From: Sulfurimicrobium lacus
GTDB taxonomy: Bacteria; Pseudomonadota; Gammaproteobacteria; Burkholderiales; Sulfuricellaceae
Assembly: GCF_011764585.1 (NCBI RefSeq)
Contig: NZ_AP022853.1
Location: 2,463,501 to 2,527,500, forward strand
Length of the DNA: 64,000 bases
Direction of reading: 5' to 3'
In this document: piece by piece, positions 39,984-49,951 of the stretch
Layout of the letters: each line of letters begins with the position of its first letter
Numbering within the stretch: position 1 is the stretch's first letter
Made by a program: the position numbers and the translations under genes
Notes under the pieces: generated by a model
The model's database searches: none
What the model was told of the DNA's origin: nothing
What the model saw: only the letters and a program-made list of their open reading frames with translations

Positions 39984-42344
39984 CTAATCCGTTGCCTGCC
40001 AATATCGTTGCCGCAGCTGCCGCTGGCTCTGCAGCACAATGCCGCCGGCGCCGAAACGCAAATCCACAGAGCCGCTAGTGTCGCTACGCCAAATTTCGAT
40101 CCCCTGTGCAACATAACGTTCCACCACATCCTCCTTGGGATGGCCGAAGCGATTGCGGTAGCCCACGGTAAAGATGGCCGTGGCCGGGTGCACCGCACGG
40201 ATGAAGGCTTCGCTCGACGAAGTCCGGCTGCCGTGATGCGGCACCACCAGGACGTCCGCAGCCAGCGCGTCGGGCATGCGCTCCAGCAGGTCCTGCTCGG
40301 ACAAGCGCTCGATATCCGCCGGCAGCAGCACACTGCCGTAAGACGTGCTAATTTTCAGCACGCAGCCGCGATCATTATCCTTGAAACCATCGTATTGGTA
40401 GCTGTCCGATGTGGGGTGCAGCATTTCGAAACGCACGCCGTCCCATGTCCATTTCTGCCCCGCGAAACAGCGAAACTTGTTCGCCGCGCCGGCCAGCATC
40501 GGGCTTCCCTCCGGCAGCGAGGAAATCGTCCAGCCCACCGGCACGCTTTGCAGCACCGATGCCGCGCCACCGCTATGATCGATGTCGTCGTGGGAAACCA
40601 CCATGCCATCGAGACGGCTCACCCCCGTGCCGCGCAAATAGGGAACGACAATGCGCGAACCGGCATCGGCGTCGCTGCCATAGCTCGGGCCGGCGTCGTA
40701 GAGCAACGCATGGTGCCGCGTGCGTGCCACGGCGGCCAGACCCTGTCCCACATCCAGTACCGTCAGCCTCAATTCTCCATGTTGCGGCGAAGGCGGCAGG
40801 ATCAAGAACATCGGGGCAAACCACACCAGCCCCAGCCAGCGCGCGGGGAAACCGCGCGGCAGCAATAGCCACAACACGCCGCACATCGCCGCCACGACCG
40901 TCCAGGGCTGCGGGCCATGTTGTTGCCAGACCATGGCCGGCGCCGCCGAGAGCCATTCAAGCAAGCTCATGCACCAGGACATGACTTCATGCGCGGCGAG
41001 CAGCAGAAAATCGATGGGGAAAACGGTGCCGAGCAGGGTCAGCGGCGTGACCACCAGGGTGATGAGCGGAATGGCCAGCGCATTGGCGACGGGAGAAATG
41101 AGAGATACCTGCTGGAACATGGCCAGCAACGCGGGCACCAACCCCAAAGTCACCGCCCATTGCACCCTGCCCCACTCTTCCAGCCAGCGCAGCCGTCCGA
41201 TGCGTCCCACGCTGACATAAAGAATCACCGCAACGGCTCCGAAGGACAGCCAGAAACCGGGAGACATAACCGCCCACGGATCTAGCAGCAAAACGGCCAG
41301 AAGCGCCAGGCTGAGCACGTTGAAGGCATTACTGGCACGCCCCAGCCAAAGCGCAAGCGCCACCACGCCAAGCATGTACAGGGTGCGTTGCGTCGGCACG
41401 CTGAACCCTGACAGCATGGCATAAGCCAGCGCAGCCAGTACTCCAGCAAGCACCGCGGCCTTGCGTGCCGGCAGGCGCAAGGTCAGGCGCTGGCTGCGCC
41501 GCCACAGCCAGTAGGTGAGCGCAAAAAACAATCCCGACAGCATCGTGACGTGAGTTCCGGAAATACTCATGAGATGATTCACGCCGGTGCGCAGAAAAAC
41601 CTGCCACTGGCCCGGCGTGATCGCGCTTTGCTCGCCGATGGCCAGGGCCTTCAGCACGCCGGCGTAGGGACGTTCGCCCAGAACCTTCGACATGCGCCGT
41701 GAAGCGCTATCCCGCGCCATTTCCAGCAGGTAGCCGAAGCGGTAGACGCGCGCCGTCTCGCGCCGGTTTCCCGGCCCTTCCCGCACATACCCCGTGGCGC
41801 GGATATTTCTCTCCAGCAGCCAGGCTTCGTAATCGAAACCATAAGGGTTGACGTTACCGTGCGGGCGTTTCAGCCGCAGGGTCAAGTTCCAACGCTCGCC
41901 AGGATGCAGATCAGGAACAGGGTAGGCAGCCGGTTTGCCGAAGCCTCCGTCGTACCAGCTCAACTGGATATGTGCGGGCACTCTCGCACCGGGGGTTACC
42001 ACCTGCTCTACGTCGAATTCGAAACGCAGACCGCGCTCGTTGACGACCGGCAGGCCGGCGATCACGCCGCTGACCTGGATGTCGCGTCCTTCCAGGTTCT
42101 CTGGCAGGGAGTCAGCGAGGCGCAGGTGGGCGAAAAAAAACGCCCAGAAGAATCCGACCCCCAGCCACAGCGATTTGCGCAACAGGCTCCTGAACCATTT
42201 CATGGGTCGGGATGTGCGGTGCTGCAGGCCATAAAGCAGCAGCGGGAGAGGAAGGAGGAACCAGAGCCAAGTCAGGCCGGGCAACGATGCTTGCTGCTGC
42301 AGCAGCCAGACGCCGGCAGCAAAAGCGAGGATGTCGACCCACAT
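39984..42344 (-). CDS. comEC: ComEC/Rec2 DNA uptake channel
   Basis: A 786-aa multi-membrane protein. It has an N-terminal hydrophobic region, a DUF4131/OB-like domain (ASGVIAGLPVVNERGLRFEF-like, residues 85-140), the competence domain with LMSISGTHVTMLSGLFFALTYWL near 270 and NVLSLALLAVLLLDPWAVMSPGFWLSF near 345, and a C-terminal metallo-beta-lactamase domain with VLDVGQGLAAV, SHDDIDHSGG and VPHHGSRTSSSE, which is thought to degrade the non-transported strand. It indicates a capacity for natural transformation if the pilus genes are present elsewhere. Confidence 0.94.
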   Translation of the reverse strand: MWVDILAFAAGVWLLQQQASLPGLTWLWFLLPLPLLLYGLQHRTSRPMKWFRSLLRKSLWLGVGFFWAFFFAHLRLADSLPENLEGRDIQVSGVIAGLPVVNERGLRFEFDVEQVVTPGARVPAHIQLSWYDGGFGKPAAYPVPDLHPGERWNLTLRLKRPHGNVNPYGFDYEAWLLERNIRATGYVREGPGNRRETARVYRFGYLLEMARDSASRRMSKVLGERPYAGVLKALAIGEQSAITPGQWQVFLRTGVNHLMSISGTHVTMLSGLFFALTYWLWRRSQRLTLRLPARKAAVLAGVLAALAYAMLSGFSVPTQRTLYMLGVVALALWLGRASNAFNVLSLALLAVLLLDPWAVMSPGFWLSFGAVAVILYVSVGRIGRLRWLEEWGRVQWAVTLGLVPALLAMFQQVSLISPVANALAIPLITLVVTPLTLLGTVFPIDFLLLAAHEVMSWCMSLLEWLSAAPAMVWQQHGPQPWTVVAAMCGVLWLLLPRGFPARWLGLVWFAPMFLILPPSPQHGELRLTVLDVGQGLAAVARTRHHALLYDAGPSYGSDADAGSRIVVPYLRGTGVSRLDGMVVSHDDIDHSGGAASVLQSVPVGWTISSLPEGSPMLAGAANKFRCFAGQKWTWDGVRFEMLHPTSDSYQYDGFKDNDRGCVLKISTSYGSVLLPADIERLSEQDLLERMPDALAADVLVVPHHGSRTSSSEAFIRAVHPATAIFTVGYRNRFGHPKEDVVERYVAQGIEIWRSDTSGSVDLRFGAGGIVLQSQRQLRQRYWQATD

Positions 42345-42375
42345 GGATATCTAAATCCTGAGGTTCGATAGCATG

Positions 42376-44310
42376 CTAACCCTGCACGAAGCAGTAGGTG
42401 TTTTTACCCTTGTTCTTGGCGCTGTACATGGCACCGTCGGCCTTGGTGAGCAGGGTTTCACTAGTCTCTCCATCATGTGGAAAGAGGCTGATACCAATGC
42501 TCGCGCCAATGTGGCAATCCACGCCGTCCAGCAGCAACGGAGCGGACAGGCTGTCGATGATCTTTTGCGCCACCCCGCTTGCGTCTTCATTCTGGGCCAC
42601 GTCGCCGACGATGACGGCAAACTCGTCACCGCCCATGCGCGCCACGGTATCGCTTTCGCGCACGCACTGTTCCATGCGGTGCGCCACCTCCTGCAACAGG
42701 CGGTCACCGGCCTGATGTCCATACGCGTCATTCACGGCCTTGAAGCCATCCAGATCGATAAACAGCATGGCGAAGTCGCTGCCGTGGCGCCGGGCATCTG
42801 CCAGCGCGCGTTCCAGACGGTCGAAAAACAGGGCGCGGTTGGGCAGGTTGGTGAGTTCGTCGTAATGCGCCATGTGCCGGAGATTGTCCTGCAAGCCCTT
42901 GCGTTCGGTGATGTCGCGCACCACGACCACAGTCTGAATAATTTCTCCATTTTTCACGATGGCCACCGCCAGCTCCACCTCGCGCCGCTCACCTTCCTTG
43001 GTCACGATGGAGGTTTCATAACGGTTTTCGAACTGCTCGCCGGCAAGACGTCGCCGATTCTTGTCCTGGATCTCGCTGCGCGAGTCGGGATGGACGAGGT
43101 CGGCGTACGGCATCCCGCCCAGCAATTCATCGACGCGATAGCCGGTCAAGCGCGCCATCGCCTCATTGGCGAACACGATGCCCCCATCCTGGAGCACCAG
43201 CATGCCCTCGTCCACATCCGACTGCGCTTTGAGCAAGGCCTGGGAAAAAGCGTGCCGCTCCACAAGTTCTTTCTCTGCCTGGCGGCGCTCGGCGGCTTCC
43301 TTCAACAGTTCCTGATTGGTCTGAACCAATGCCTGCGTGCGGACTTCGATGCGCTGCTCGAGTTCCCGATTCAGGTCGTTCAGGCGCGCCTCGCTGCGGC
43401 GCGCCTCTTCGGTCGCTTCCGCCACCAGGATTTTGAGCCTGACAGGCGCGCGTGCCAGCATCCACGCCAGCAGACCGGAAATCACCACGAACAGCGAACC
43501 CACCAAAGGAATCCAGCCGGTATGCGGCGTAATCCAGCCTTTTTTGGGAACAGCCGCGATCTGCCATGAGCCATTGGGCAGCATCACATCAGCAACGACC
43601 GGGTCCGAAGAAAAAACTGCCGCATCGCCCACGATCACTTCCCCCGCCGCGCCCGTCGCATCATGTCCGCGCAAGGCGAAACGCAAATCGGGGAAGGAAT
43701 TGCCGGTCAGGCCCGCCTCATTCAACATGTCGTCCTTCATCATGATGACCTGTGCCATTCCCCAGTAAGTTCCGCTCTCGGAGAGCTTCCCTGGTTCGGT
43801 GACGTAGATCGGGATGCGGCTGATGAATGCCACGCCGCCCTGCACCAGATTGACCGGCCCCGCAATGATGGTGCGCCGCGACGTGATGGCGCGCTCGATG
43901 GCGTCCTTCTCGTCCGCAAGGCTCATGAGATCGAGACCCATCGCCCGCTGGTCGTTCTCGTTCAGCGAGTAAATATGGCTGATGACATTGTTCCGGGCCA
44001 GCTCGACCACGCGCACGCCTTTTTGCTGCGCCACCAGCACCTTGGCCAGTTCCTGGAATTGTGCGTTGTCGATGTCGGGATGGGTGGAAACGAAGGCGAT
44101 CAGGCCGCGCGCCAGCACCAGGCGCGACTGTACGCTGCCTTCCAGGCGGGCGCGGACGGCACTGACCTGGTTGAGTATCTCGACGCGATGCATCTGCGCC
44201 AGGCGTGCGCCCTCCGCCCGCTCCAGCACCAGCGTCGCTGCCCCCATCGCCAGGGCCACCGCCAGCGCAGCCAAAACAGGCAACCAGCTGGTTCGTCTCT
44301 CAGTTTTCAT
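42376..44310 (-). CDS. CHASE-PAS-GGDEF diguanylate cyclase
   Basis: A 644-aa membrane protein that makes cyclic-di-GMP. A membrane segment near 10-28 and another near 260-280 enclose a CHASE-type periplasmic domain ([22 protein letters not shown]). A coiled coil, a PAS domain ([23 protein letters not shown]) and GGDEF ([12 protein letters not shown]) follow, with RESD as a possible inhibitory RxxD. No EAL domain. I start at 44310 ([11 protein letters not shown]); this overlaps the lolD 3' end by 11 bases. It is on the same strand as lolCD but functionally unrelated. Confidence 0.93.
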   Translation of the reverse strand: MKTERRTSWLPVLAALAVALAMGAATLVLERAEGARLAQMHRVEILNQVSAVRARLEGSVQSRLVLARGLIAFVSTHPDIDNAQFQELAKVLVAQQKGVRVVELARNNVISHIYSLNENDQRAMGLDLMSLADEKDAIERAITSRRTIIAGPVNLVQGGVAFISRIPIYVTEPGKLSESGTYWGMAQVIMMKDDMLNEAGLTGNSFPDLRFALRGHDATGAAGEVIVGDAAVFSSDPVVADVMLPNGSWQIAAVPKKGWITPHTGWIPLVGSLFVVISGLLAWMLARAPVRLKILVAEATEEARRSEARLNDLNRELEQRIEVRTQALVQTNQELLKEAAERRQAEKELVERHAFSQALLKAQSDVDEGMLVLQDGGIVFANEAMARLTGYRVDELLGGMPYADLVHPDSRSEIQDKNRRRLAGEQFENRYETSIVTKEGERREVELAVAIVKNGEIIQTVVVVRDITERKGLQDNLRHMAHYDELTNLPNRALFFDRLERALADARRHGSDFAMLFIDLDGFKAVNDAYGHQAGDRLLQEVAHRMEQCVRESDTVARMGGDEFAVIVGDVAQNEDASGVAQKIIDSLSAPLLLDGVDCHIGASIGISLFPHDGETSETLLTKADGAMYSAKNKGKNTYCFVQG

Positions 44311-45007
44311 GCAGCACCCCGTCCACCAGGTGCAGGGTGCGGTCCATGCGCGCCGCAAGTTCCAGGTCGTGGGTGACGATCACGAAACTGGTTCCCTGAA
44401 CCCGGTTCAGCTCCAGCATCAGGTCGAACACGCCATGCGCGGTGTTGCGGTCGAGATTGCCGGTGGGCTCGTCCGCCAGCACACAGGCCGGTGCGCTCAC
44501 CAACGCGCGGGCCACCGCGGCCCGCTGGCGCTCGCCGCCGGAAAGTTCACCGGGCGTGTGTTCCAGGCGATGCCCCAAGCCGACCTGTTCGAGCATCGCT
44601 GCAGCGCGCCGATAGGCTTCCTGCTTCGCCAGACGACGGATCAGCAGGGGCATGGCGACATTTTCCAGCGCGCTGAATTCGGGCAACAAGTGGTGAAACT
44701 GGTACACGAAGCCCAGCGAGTGGTTGCGCACCTGGCCGCGTTCCGCTTCGCTCATGCCTTTCATGTCGTGCCCGAGGATTTTCAGATCGCCGGCGCTCGC
44801 GTCGTCCAGGCCGCCGAGCAGATGGAGCAAAGTGCTCTTGCCCGAGCCGGACGCGCCGACGATCGCCACGCGTTCGCCGCGCGCGATATCGAGGTCGATA
44901 CCCAGCAAGACCGGCACTTCCACCTTGCCCTGGTGAAAAACCTTGCGCAGCCGGCGACAGGAAAGGACCGGCTGAAGGCTGACGGCTGATGGCTGATGGC
45001 TATTCAT
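44300..45007 (-). CDS. lolD: Lipoprotein-releasing ABC transporter ATPase
   Basis: A 235-aa ATPase of the LolCDE system that extracts lipoproteins from the inner membrane. It has Walker [10 protein letters not shown] (near 51), [20 protein letters not shown], signature [15 protein letters not shown] and Walker [14 protein letters not shown]. Its start overlaps the lolC/E stop by 8 bases. The first 12 codons ([12 protein letters not shown]) lie in gctgatggctgatgg-type repeats, so the N-terminus may be repeat-derived; the conserved part begins at [12 protein letters not shown]. Confidence 0.96.
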   Translation of the reverse strand: MNSHQPSAVSLQPVLSCRRLRKVFHQGKVEVPVLLGIDLDIARGERVAIVGASGSGKSTLLHLLGGLDDASAGDLKILGHDMKGMSEAERGQVRNHSLGFVYQFHHLLPEFSALENVAMPLLIRRLAKQEAYRRAAAMLEQVGLGHRLEHTPGELSGGERQRAAVARALVSAPACVLADEPTGNLDRNTAHGVFDLMLELNRVQGTSFVIVTHDLELAARMDRTLHLVDGVLHEN

Positions 45008-46244
45008 ACCTCAGTGCCTCCGCCGGATTGGTCTTCGAAGCACGATAGCTGGGATAAAGCGTCGCCAGCAGGGTCAGAATGAAAGAAACGGAAGCGATAT
45101 AGACCACATCTGTCACTTCAAGTTTTGATGGTAACTCACTGATGTAATATACGTCTTTTGCCATGAAGTGTATCCCGAACAGGCGTTCGATCGCCGGCAC
45201 GACGACATCGATGTTGAGCGCCAGGGCAACCCCTCCCGCAACGCCAATGACCATACCGATAGTCCCGATCAGCGCGCCCTGCACGATGAAGATTTTCATG
45301 ATGCTGGCGGGTGAAGCGCCGAGGGTGCGCAGGATGGCGATGTCCGCCTGTTTGTCGGTGACGGCCATGACCAGGGTGGAAACGATGTTGAATGCCGCTA
45401 CCGCCACGATCAGCAGCAGGATGATGAACATGACGTTCTTCTCGATCTGGATGGCGCGGAAGAAATTGGCGTGCTGACGCGTCCAGTCGCTGATGTAGAC
45501 ATCGCCATGCACCATGTCGAGCAGGTCATGAGCCACCTGCGGAGCGCGGTAGAGGTCTTTGAGCGCCAGGCGCACGCCCGAAACGCGGTCACCCATGCGG
45601 TACAGGCGGGCCGCGTCGTCCATGTTGATCAGCGCCAGCCCGTAGTCGTATTCGTACATGCCGACTTCGAAAATGCCCTTCACGGTGAACTGCTTCAGCC
45701 GCGGCACCACACCAGCCGGCGTCACCTGACCTTGCGGGGCCATCACCACCACCTTGTCGCCGACCCGCGCGCCGAGCGCCCGCGCCAGTTCGGAACCGAG
45801 CACGATGCCGAACTCTCCGGCACGCAAGTCGGCCAGTTGGCCCTGCTTCATGTGGCTGGAAAACTGCGCCACCCCGCTCTCGAGTTCCGGCACGATGCCG
45901 CGCACGATCGCGCCCTGTACCGCCGAATCGTAGGTCAGCATGTTCTGGGCCATGATGTAGGGAGCAGCCGCCGTCACTTCGGGATGGCGCGAAGCTTCGG
46001 CTGCAACCCGGCGCCAGTCCGTCAGTGTATTGTCGCTGCCGGTGATCTGGATATGCGCCGCCACGCCGAGAATGCGGCTGCGCAGCTCGTCCTGGAAGCC
46101 GTTCATCACCGACAGCACCACGATCAGCGCCGCCACGCCGAGCGCGATGCCCGCCATGGATATCAGGGAAATGAAGGAGATAAAGTGATTGCGGCGCTTG
46201 GCGCGGGTGTAGCGCAAGCCGATAAAGAGTTCGAAAGCAGGCAC
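45000..46244 (-). CDS. lolC: Lipoprotein-releasing transporter permease, LolC/LolE
   Basis: A 414-aa permease with four membrane segments and a large periplasmic domain. The N-terminal signature [20 protein letters not shown] and [14 protein letters not shown] is typical, as is the end [17 protein letters not shown]. In Escherichia coli LolC and LolE form a heterodimer with two LolD. Only one permease gene is present here, so the second must be elsewhere or the complex is homodimeric (LolF-like); I cannot tell which. Confidence 0.94.
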   Translation of the reverse strand: MPAFELFIGLRYTRAKRRNHFISFISLISMAGIALGVAALIVVLSVMNGFQDELRSRILGVAAHIQITGSDNTLTDWRRVAAEASRHPEVTAAAPYIMAQNMLTYDSAVQGAIVRGIVPELESGVAQFSSHMKQGQLADLRAGEFGIVLGSELARALGARVGDKVVVMAPQGQVTPAGVVPRLKQFTVKGIFEVGMYEYDYGLALINMDDAARLYRMGDRVSGVRLALKDLYRAPQVAHDLLDMVHGDVYISDWTRQHANFFRAIQIEKNVMFIILLLIVAVAAFNIVSTLVMAVTDKQADIAILRTLGASPASIMKIFIVQGALIGTIGMVIGVAGGVALALNIDVVVPAIERLFGIHFMAKDVYYISELPSKLEVTDVVYIASVSFILTLLATLYPSYRASKTNPAEALRYE

Positions 46245-46304
46245 GAATGGGTTCTTTTTAACCTGGAAACGACAGTTGGACGGGGCATCCCCGCAGCGCC
46301 AGCA

Positions 46305-46757
46305 CTATAGCATATCTGGCGCCATTACCGTTCGCAGCACCACCTGAGTTTCGTCCTGGCGCACCCGGCTGGAAAGCCACCACACCGCGCCTTTCCTGAT
46401 GGTCCACGAGGCCTCTTCGCCGCCCAGCAGCAGCGCCGCCACCTGCCCCAGGGTCGGCTGGTGGCCCACCACCAGCACCGCGCCCTTGGCGTCCGGCCAA
46501 CCCGCGGCGGCGAGCAGGGAGGGCACCGAAGCGCCGACGCCGACCTCCTTCAACGTTTCGAATTTGCCGCTCAAGGCCTGGGCGGTCTGCTGGGTACGCT
46601 TCGCCGGGCTGACGATGACGCGCGTTTCCTTGGGCAGGCGTTCGCGCAGCCATGCCGCCATCTGGCTGGCCTGCTTTTCGCCTTTGGCGGTCAACTTGCG
46701 GCTTTGGTCGGGCAGGCCGTCTTCGGCCTCGGCATGACGCCACAGAATCAGGTCCAT
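46305..46757 (-). CDS. sixA: Phosphohistidine phosphatase SixA
   Basis: A 150-aa small histidine phosphatase. It has the RHG motif LWRHAEAED at the N-terminus, VIVSPAKRTQQTAQ and the second conserved His in VVGHQPTLGQVAALL. SixA removes phosphate from histidine on phosphotransfer proteins. Length and motifs match the family. Confidence 0.93.
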   Translation of the reverse strand: MDLILWRHAEAEDGLPDQSRKLTAKGEKQASQMAAWLRERLPKETRVIVSPAKRTQQTAQALSGKFETLKEVGVGASVPSLLAAAGWPDAKGAVLVVGHQPTLGQVAALLLGGEEASWTIRKGAVWWLSSRVRQDETQVVLRTVMAPDML

Positions 46758-46788
46758 GATGCTCTCCTCGTTACTCTTGTCTTAAAAA

Positions 46789-46887
46789 TTTAGCCACAGA
46801 GAACACAGAGTTCACAGAGTAAAGATCAGCATATCTTCCGGATTATGGAGTGCATGGCATGATTTCTCTGTGTTCTCTGTGGCTAAA
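46789..46887. repeat. Inverted repeat with ccacagagaacacagag arms
   Basis: Perfect 22-bp arms, tttagccacagagaacacagag at 46789-46810 and the reverse complement at 46866-46887, enclose about 55 bases. The same motif with small changes flanks hom at 60159-60230. It sits between the divergent sixA and rpfE-like genes. Function unknown, likely a dispersed REP-like palindrome. Confidence 0.8.
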
Positions 46888-46951
46888 CTGGTTCTTAAGG
46901 GCTGTAGCCAAGCCATTATTCTATCGAGCCAATGTTACACTAGCGCGCACC

Positions 46952-47986
46952 ATGCAATGCCACCTGCTCATCCCCTCTCTCTTCCCGCCCGGCGCCGTGA
47001 CGCAGCAAAACGATCCGCTGCACGGCATCAGGGCGCCCGCCCTGCAGACCCTGCTCGCGCGTGCCACTCGCACGCAGGCGCCGCCCAAAGAGATGGAAAG
47101 CTGGCTATGCGAAAGCTTCGGCGTAACACGCCAGCAGGATTACCCGGCGGCCCCGCTATGCCTCATGGCCGAAGGCGTCGCCCCTGATGAGCATTACTGG
47201 CTGCGCGCAGACCCGGTGCACCTGGGTGTGGAACGGGATCAACTGGTATTGTCGGAAGCCTCGACTTTTTCTCTCGCCCAGGACGAAGCCGACGCCCTGA
47301 TCGCGACGCTGAACCAGCACTTTGCCGCCGACGGCTTGCATTTCGTCGCGCCCCGGGCGCAACACTGGTATCTGCGCCTCGCTCGCCCCCCGCTGATCTC
47401 CACCCACGGCCTGTTTCAGGCAGCCGGGCGCAGCATCCACCCCCTGCTGCCTGCAGGACAGGATGCCATGCGCTGGCGCGCGATGCTCAACGAGGTCCAG
47501 ATGCTGCTGTTCGAGCATCCGGTCAATGTCGCGCGGGAAGCGCGAGGCTCCGCGCCGATCAACAGCATCTGGCTGTCCGGCGGCGGGGTGTTGCCGCAGA
47601 ACTTGACCCAGCCGTTCGACCGGGTCTGGGCCGGCGACGCGCTGGCGCGGGGCCTGGCGCTGGCAACGCGCATCCCGCATGAAAACCTGCCCGAAAACGC
47701 GCCGGCGTGGCTGAAACAGGCCGCACCGGGAAAGCACCTGCTGGTGCTGGATGCCTTGCGTCCGGCCGCCTGTTACGGCGACCCCGATGCGTGGCGCAGA
47801 CAGCTGGCGCAGCTGGAAGGAGAATGGTTCGCGCCACTGAAACATGCGCTGCAACACGGAAGCATTACCCTGACGCTGCACGCGCCAACGCCCGCTGGAA
47901 CCCTGAGCTTCTCCCTCACCCGCGGCAGCCTGTGGAAACTATGGCAACCCGCCCGCCCCCTGACCCGCTACCGACCACAAGGATAG
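46952..47986 (+). CDS. RpfE-like / phosphoglycerate mutase-like protein upstream of recJ
   Basis: A 344-aa protein starting MQCHLLIPSLFPP. It resembles the family annotated as RpfE or as a cofactor-independent phosphoglycerate mutase-like protein, commonly found next to recJ in beta- and gammaproteobacteria. Visible segments are NEVQMLLFEHPVNVAREARG and INSIWLSGGGVLP. No clear catalytic metal-binding motif was identified. A longer frame to 46850 has no good start and would include the palindrome. The stop codon TAG ends at the first base of the structured element at 47986-48251. Confidence 0.8.
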   Translation: MQCHLLIPSLFPPGAVTQQNDPLHGIRAPALQTLLARATRTQAPPKEMESWLCESFGVTRQQDYPAAPLCLMAEGVAPDEHYWLRADPVHLGVERDQLVLSEASTFSLAQDEADALIATLNQHFAADGLHFVAPRAQHWYLRLARPPLISTHGLFQAAGRSIHPLLPAGQDAMRWRAMLNEVQMLLFEHPVNVAREARGSAPINSIWLSGGGVLPQNLTQPFDRVWAGDALARGLALATRIPHENLPENAPAWLKQAAPGKHLLVLDALRPAACYGDPDAWRRQLAQLEGEWFAPLKHALQHGSITLTLHAPTPAGTLSFSLTRGSLWKLWQPARPLTRYRPQG

Positions 47987-48251
47987 GGCTCGTTAATGGA
48001 TAACTTGGACATACGTTGCTGTGTATTCGGGATGGATGCAAGGCGCGAAACGCAGGCAATGGTTATTCCATTGCCAAGTTTCGCAACGCCGCAGACGCCC
48101 GAATATACAGCAACCCTTCGGGCTGGGGCCGTTTTGGCCGCATCCCGGCGTTGCGAACCGCTTGTTGTGAATGACACAACCGCGCGTTTCGCGCCTTGGC
48201 CTGCACCCAAAACGGTCTCAGCGTATGTCCAAGTTATCCATTAACGAGCCC
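47986..48251. repeat. Structured element E1 (266 bp), terminal inverted repeats and two internal hairpins
   Basis: The 30-bp ends 47986-48015 and 48222-48251 are perfect inverted copies. Inside them are two further inverted pairs: gttgctgtgtattcggg with cccgaatatacagcaac (one mismatch) and gctggggccgttttgg with ccaaaacggtctcagc (14 of 16). The fold is a closing stem with two arms. The internal sequence aaggcgcgaaacg...ccaag...aacgc and cgcttgttg...atgac...caac...cgcgc resembles E2 and E3 although the stems differ. It fills the gap between rpfE-like and recJ, ending 6 bases before the recJ ATG. Confidence 0.85.
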
Positions 48252-48257
48252 TTAGCC

Positions 48258-49949
48258 ATGCCCGCCATCGTTGCGCGCCCTTTCGCGCCAAGCGACGCCC
48301 AAACCCTGTCGCAACACGGACTGCACCCGGTGCTGGCGCGCATCTATGCCGCGCGCGGCATCGGATCGCCGCAACAACTGGAATACGACCTCAAGAACCT
48401 GCTGCCGCTGTCCCTGCTGAAAAACGCGCAGCACATGGCGGTTCTCCTGGCCGATGCCATTGCGGCCGGGAAACGCCTGCTGGTCATCGCCGATTACGAT
48501 TCCGACGGCGCCACCGCCTGCGCCGTGGCCGTGCGCGCGTTGCGCGCATGCGGCGCACAGGTGGATTACCTGGTACCCAACCGCTTCGAATACGGCTACG
48601 GGCTGACGCCCGAGATCGTCCAGCTCGCCGCCTCCGCCAGGCCGGACATGCTCATCACCGTGGACAACGGCATCGCCAGCGTGGCGGGTGTCGCCGAGGC
48701 AAACCGTCTGGGCATGCAGGTACTGGTGACCGACCACCACCTGCCCGGCGACGAACTGCCGGACGCCGCCTGCATCGTCAACCCCAACCAGCCCGGCTGC
48801 AGCTTCCCGAGCAAGAACCTGGCCGGCGTCGGGGTGATTTTCTACGTCATGCTGGCGTTGCGTGCCGAGATGCGCCAGCGCGATGCCTTTGCCGGCAAGG
48901 CCGAGCCCAACCTCGGCAACCTTCTCGACCTGGTGGCGCTGGGCACGGTGGCGGACGTGGTCAAGCTGGACGACCTCAACCGCACCCTGGTCAGCAACGG
49001 CCTCAAGCGCATGCGCGCCGGCAAGGCCTGCGCCGGCATCCAGGCGCTGTTCAAGGTGGCCGGACGCAACGAGCGGCGCGCCTCTTCATGGGACTTGGGC
49101 TTTGCCCTCGGACCGCGCCTCAATGCCGCCGGGCGGCTGGAGGACATGGCACTGGGCATCGAATGCCTGCTGTGCGACGACCCGGTGCGCGCGCTCGAAC
49201 TGGCGCAGCAGCTCGACACGCTCAACCGCGAACGCCGCGCCATCGAAGCCGACATGCACAACCAGGCGCTCGCTGCGCTGGAGCAAATCACCGTGCAGGA
49301 CAACTACAGCCTCAGCCTGTTCGATCCCGACTGGCACCAGGGCGTGATCGGCATCCTGGCTTCGCGTCTCAAGGAAAAGTTTCACCGCCCGGTGATCGCT
49401 TTCGCCCAGGGCAACGACGGCGAAATCAAGGGTTCGGGACGCTCCATTGCCGGCCTGCACCTGCGCGACGCGCTGGACCTGGTCGCCAAACGCCATCCCG
49501 AGATGATCAGGAAATTCGGCGGGCATGCCATGGCGGCTGGGCTGACCATTGCCGAAGAGGATTTCGCGCGCTTCGAGACGGCCTTCGAAACCGTTTGCGC
49601 CCAATTGCTGACCCCCGCGCTGCTGACCCAGACCGTGGAAACGGACGGCGCGCTGGAAACCCCCGAAATGTCGCTGGAACTGGCGCAGTTGCTGAGAACT
49701 GAAGTTTGGGGACAAGCCTTTCCGGAACCGGCGTTTCAGGGCGAATTTCAGGTGGAGCAACAGCGCGTGGTGGGGGAGAAACACCTGAAGCTGCGCCTCA
49801 AGCAGTCGGGACGCAGCTTCGAAGCGATGCTGTTCTTTCACGCCGACCCTTTGCCGGAGCGGCTGCGCGCGGTTTACCGCCTGGATGTAAACGAGTATAA
49901 CGGCAACACCACGCTGCAATTACTGCTCAACCACTGGGAACCGCTTTAA
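48258..49949 (+). CDS. recJ: Single-stranded-DNA-specific exonuclease RecJ
   Basis: A 563-aa 5'-3' exonuclease of the DHH family. It carries LLVIADYDSDGATACAVAV (motif with DYDSDG), ITVDNGIASVAGV, VTDHHLPGDELP (DHH), NPNQPGCSFPSKNLAGVGV and the C-terminal DHHA1 motif GSGRSIAGLHLRDAL plus KFGGHAMAAGLTI. It takes part in recombination and mismatch repair. The start at 48258 (MPAIVARPF) matches the family; an upstream extension to 48171 would read into element E1. Confidence 0.97.
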   Translation: MPAIVARPFAPSDAQTLSQHGLHPVLARIYAARGIGSPQQLEYDLKNLLPLSLLKNAQHMAVLLADAIAAGKRLLVIADYDSDGATACAVAVRALRACGAQVDYLVPNRFEYGYGLTPEIVQLAASARPDMLITVDNGIASVAGVAEANRLGMQVLVTDHHLPGDELPDAACIVNPNQPGCSFPSKNLAGVGVIFYVMLALRAEMRQRDAFAGKAEPNLGNLLDLVALGTVADVVKLDDLNRTLVSNGLKRMRAGKACAGIQALFKVAGRNERRASSWDLGFALGPRLNAAGRLEDMALGIECLLCDDPVRALELAQQLDTLNRERRAIEADMHNQALAALEQITVQDNYSLSLFDPDWHQGVIGILASRLKEKFHRPVIAFAQGNDGEIKGSGRSIAGLHLRDALDLVAKRHPEMIRKFGGHAMAAGLTIAEEDFARFETAFETVCAQLLTPALLTQTVETDGALETPEMSLELAQLLRTEVWGQAFPEPAFQGEFQVEQQRVVGEKHLKLRLKQSGRSFEAMLFFHADPLPERLRAVYRLDVNEYNGNTTLQLLLNHWEPL

Positions 49950-49951
49950 TC

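Noticed and set aside
46850-46951. Extended start of the rpfE-like gene
   Set aside because: The extra 34 codons are made from the ccacagag palindrome and lack a ribosome binding site.
48171-48257. Extended start of recJ
   Set aside because: It runs into element E1; the conserved protein begins at MPAIVARPF.
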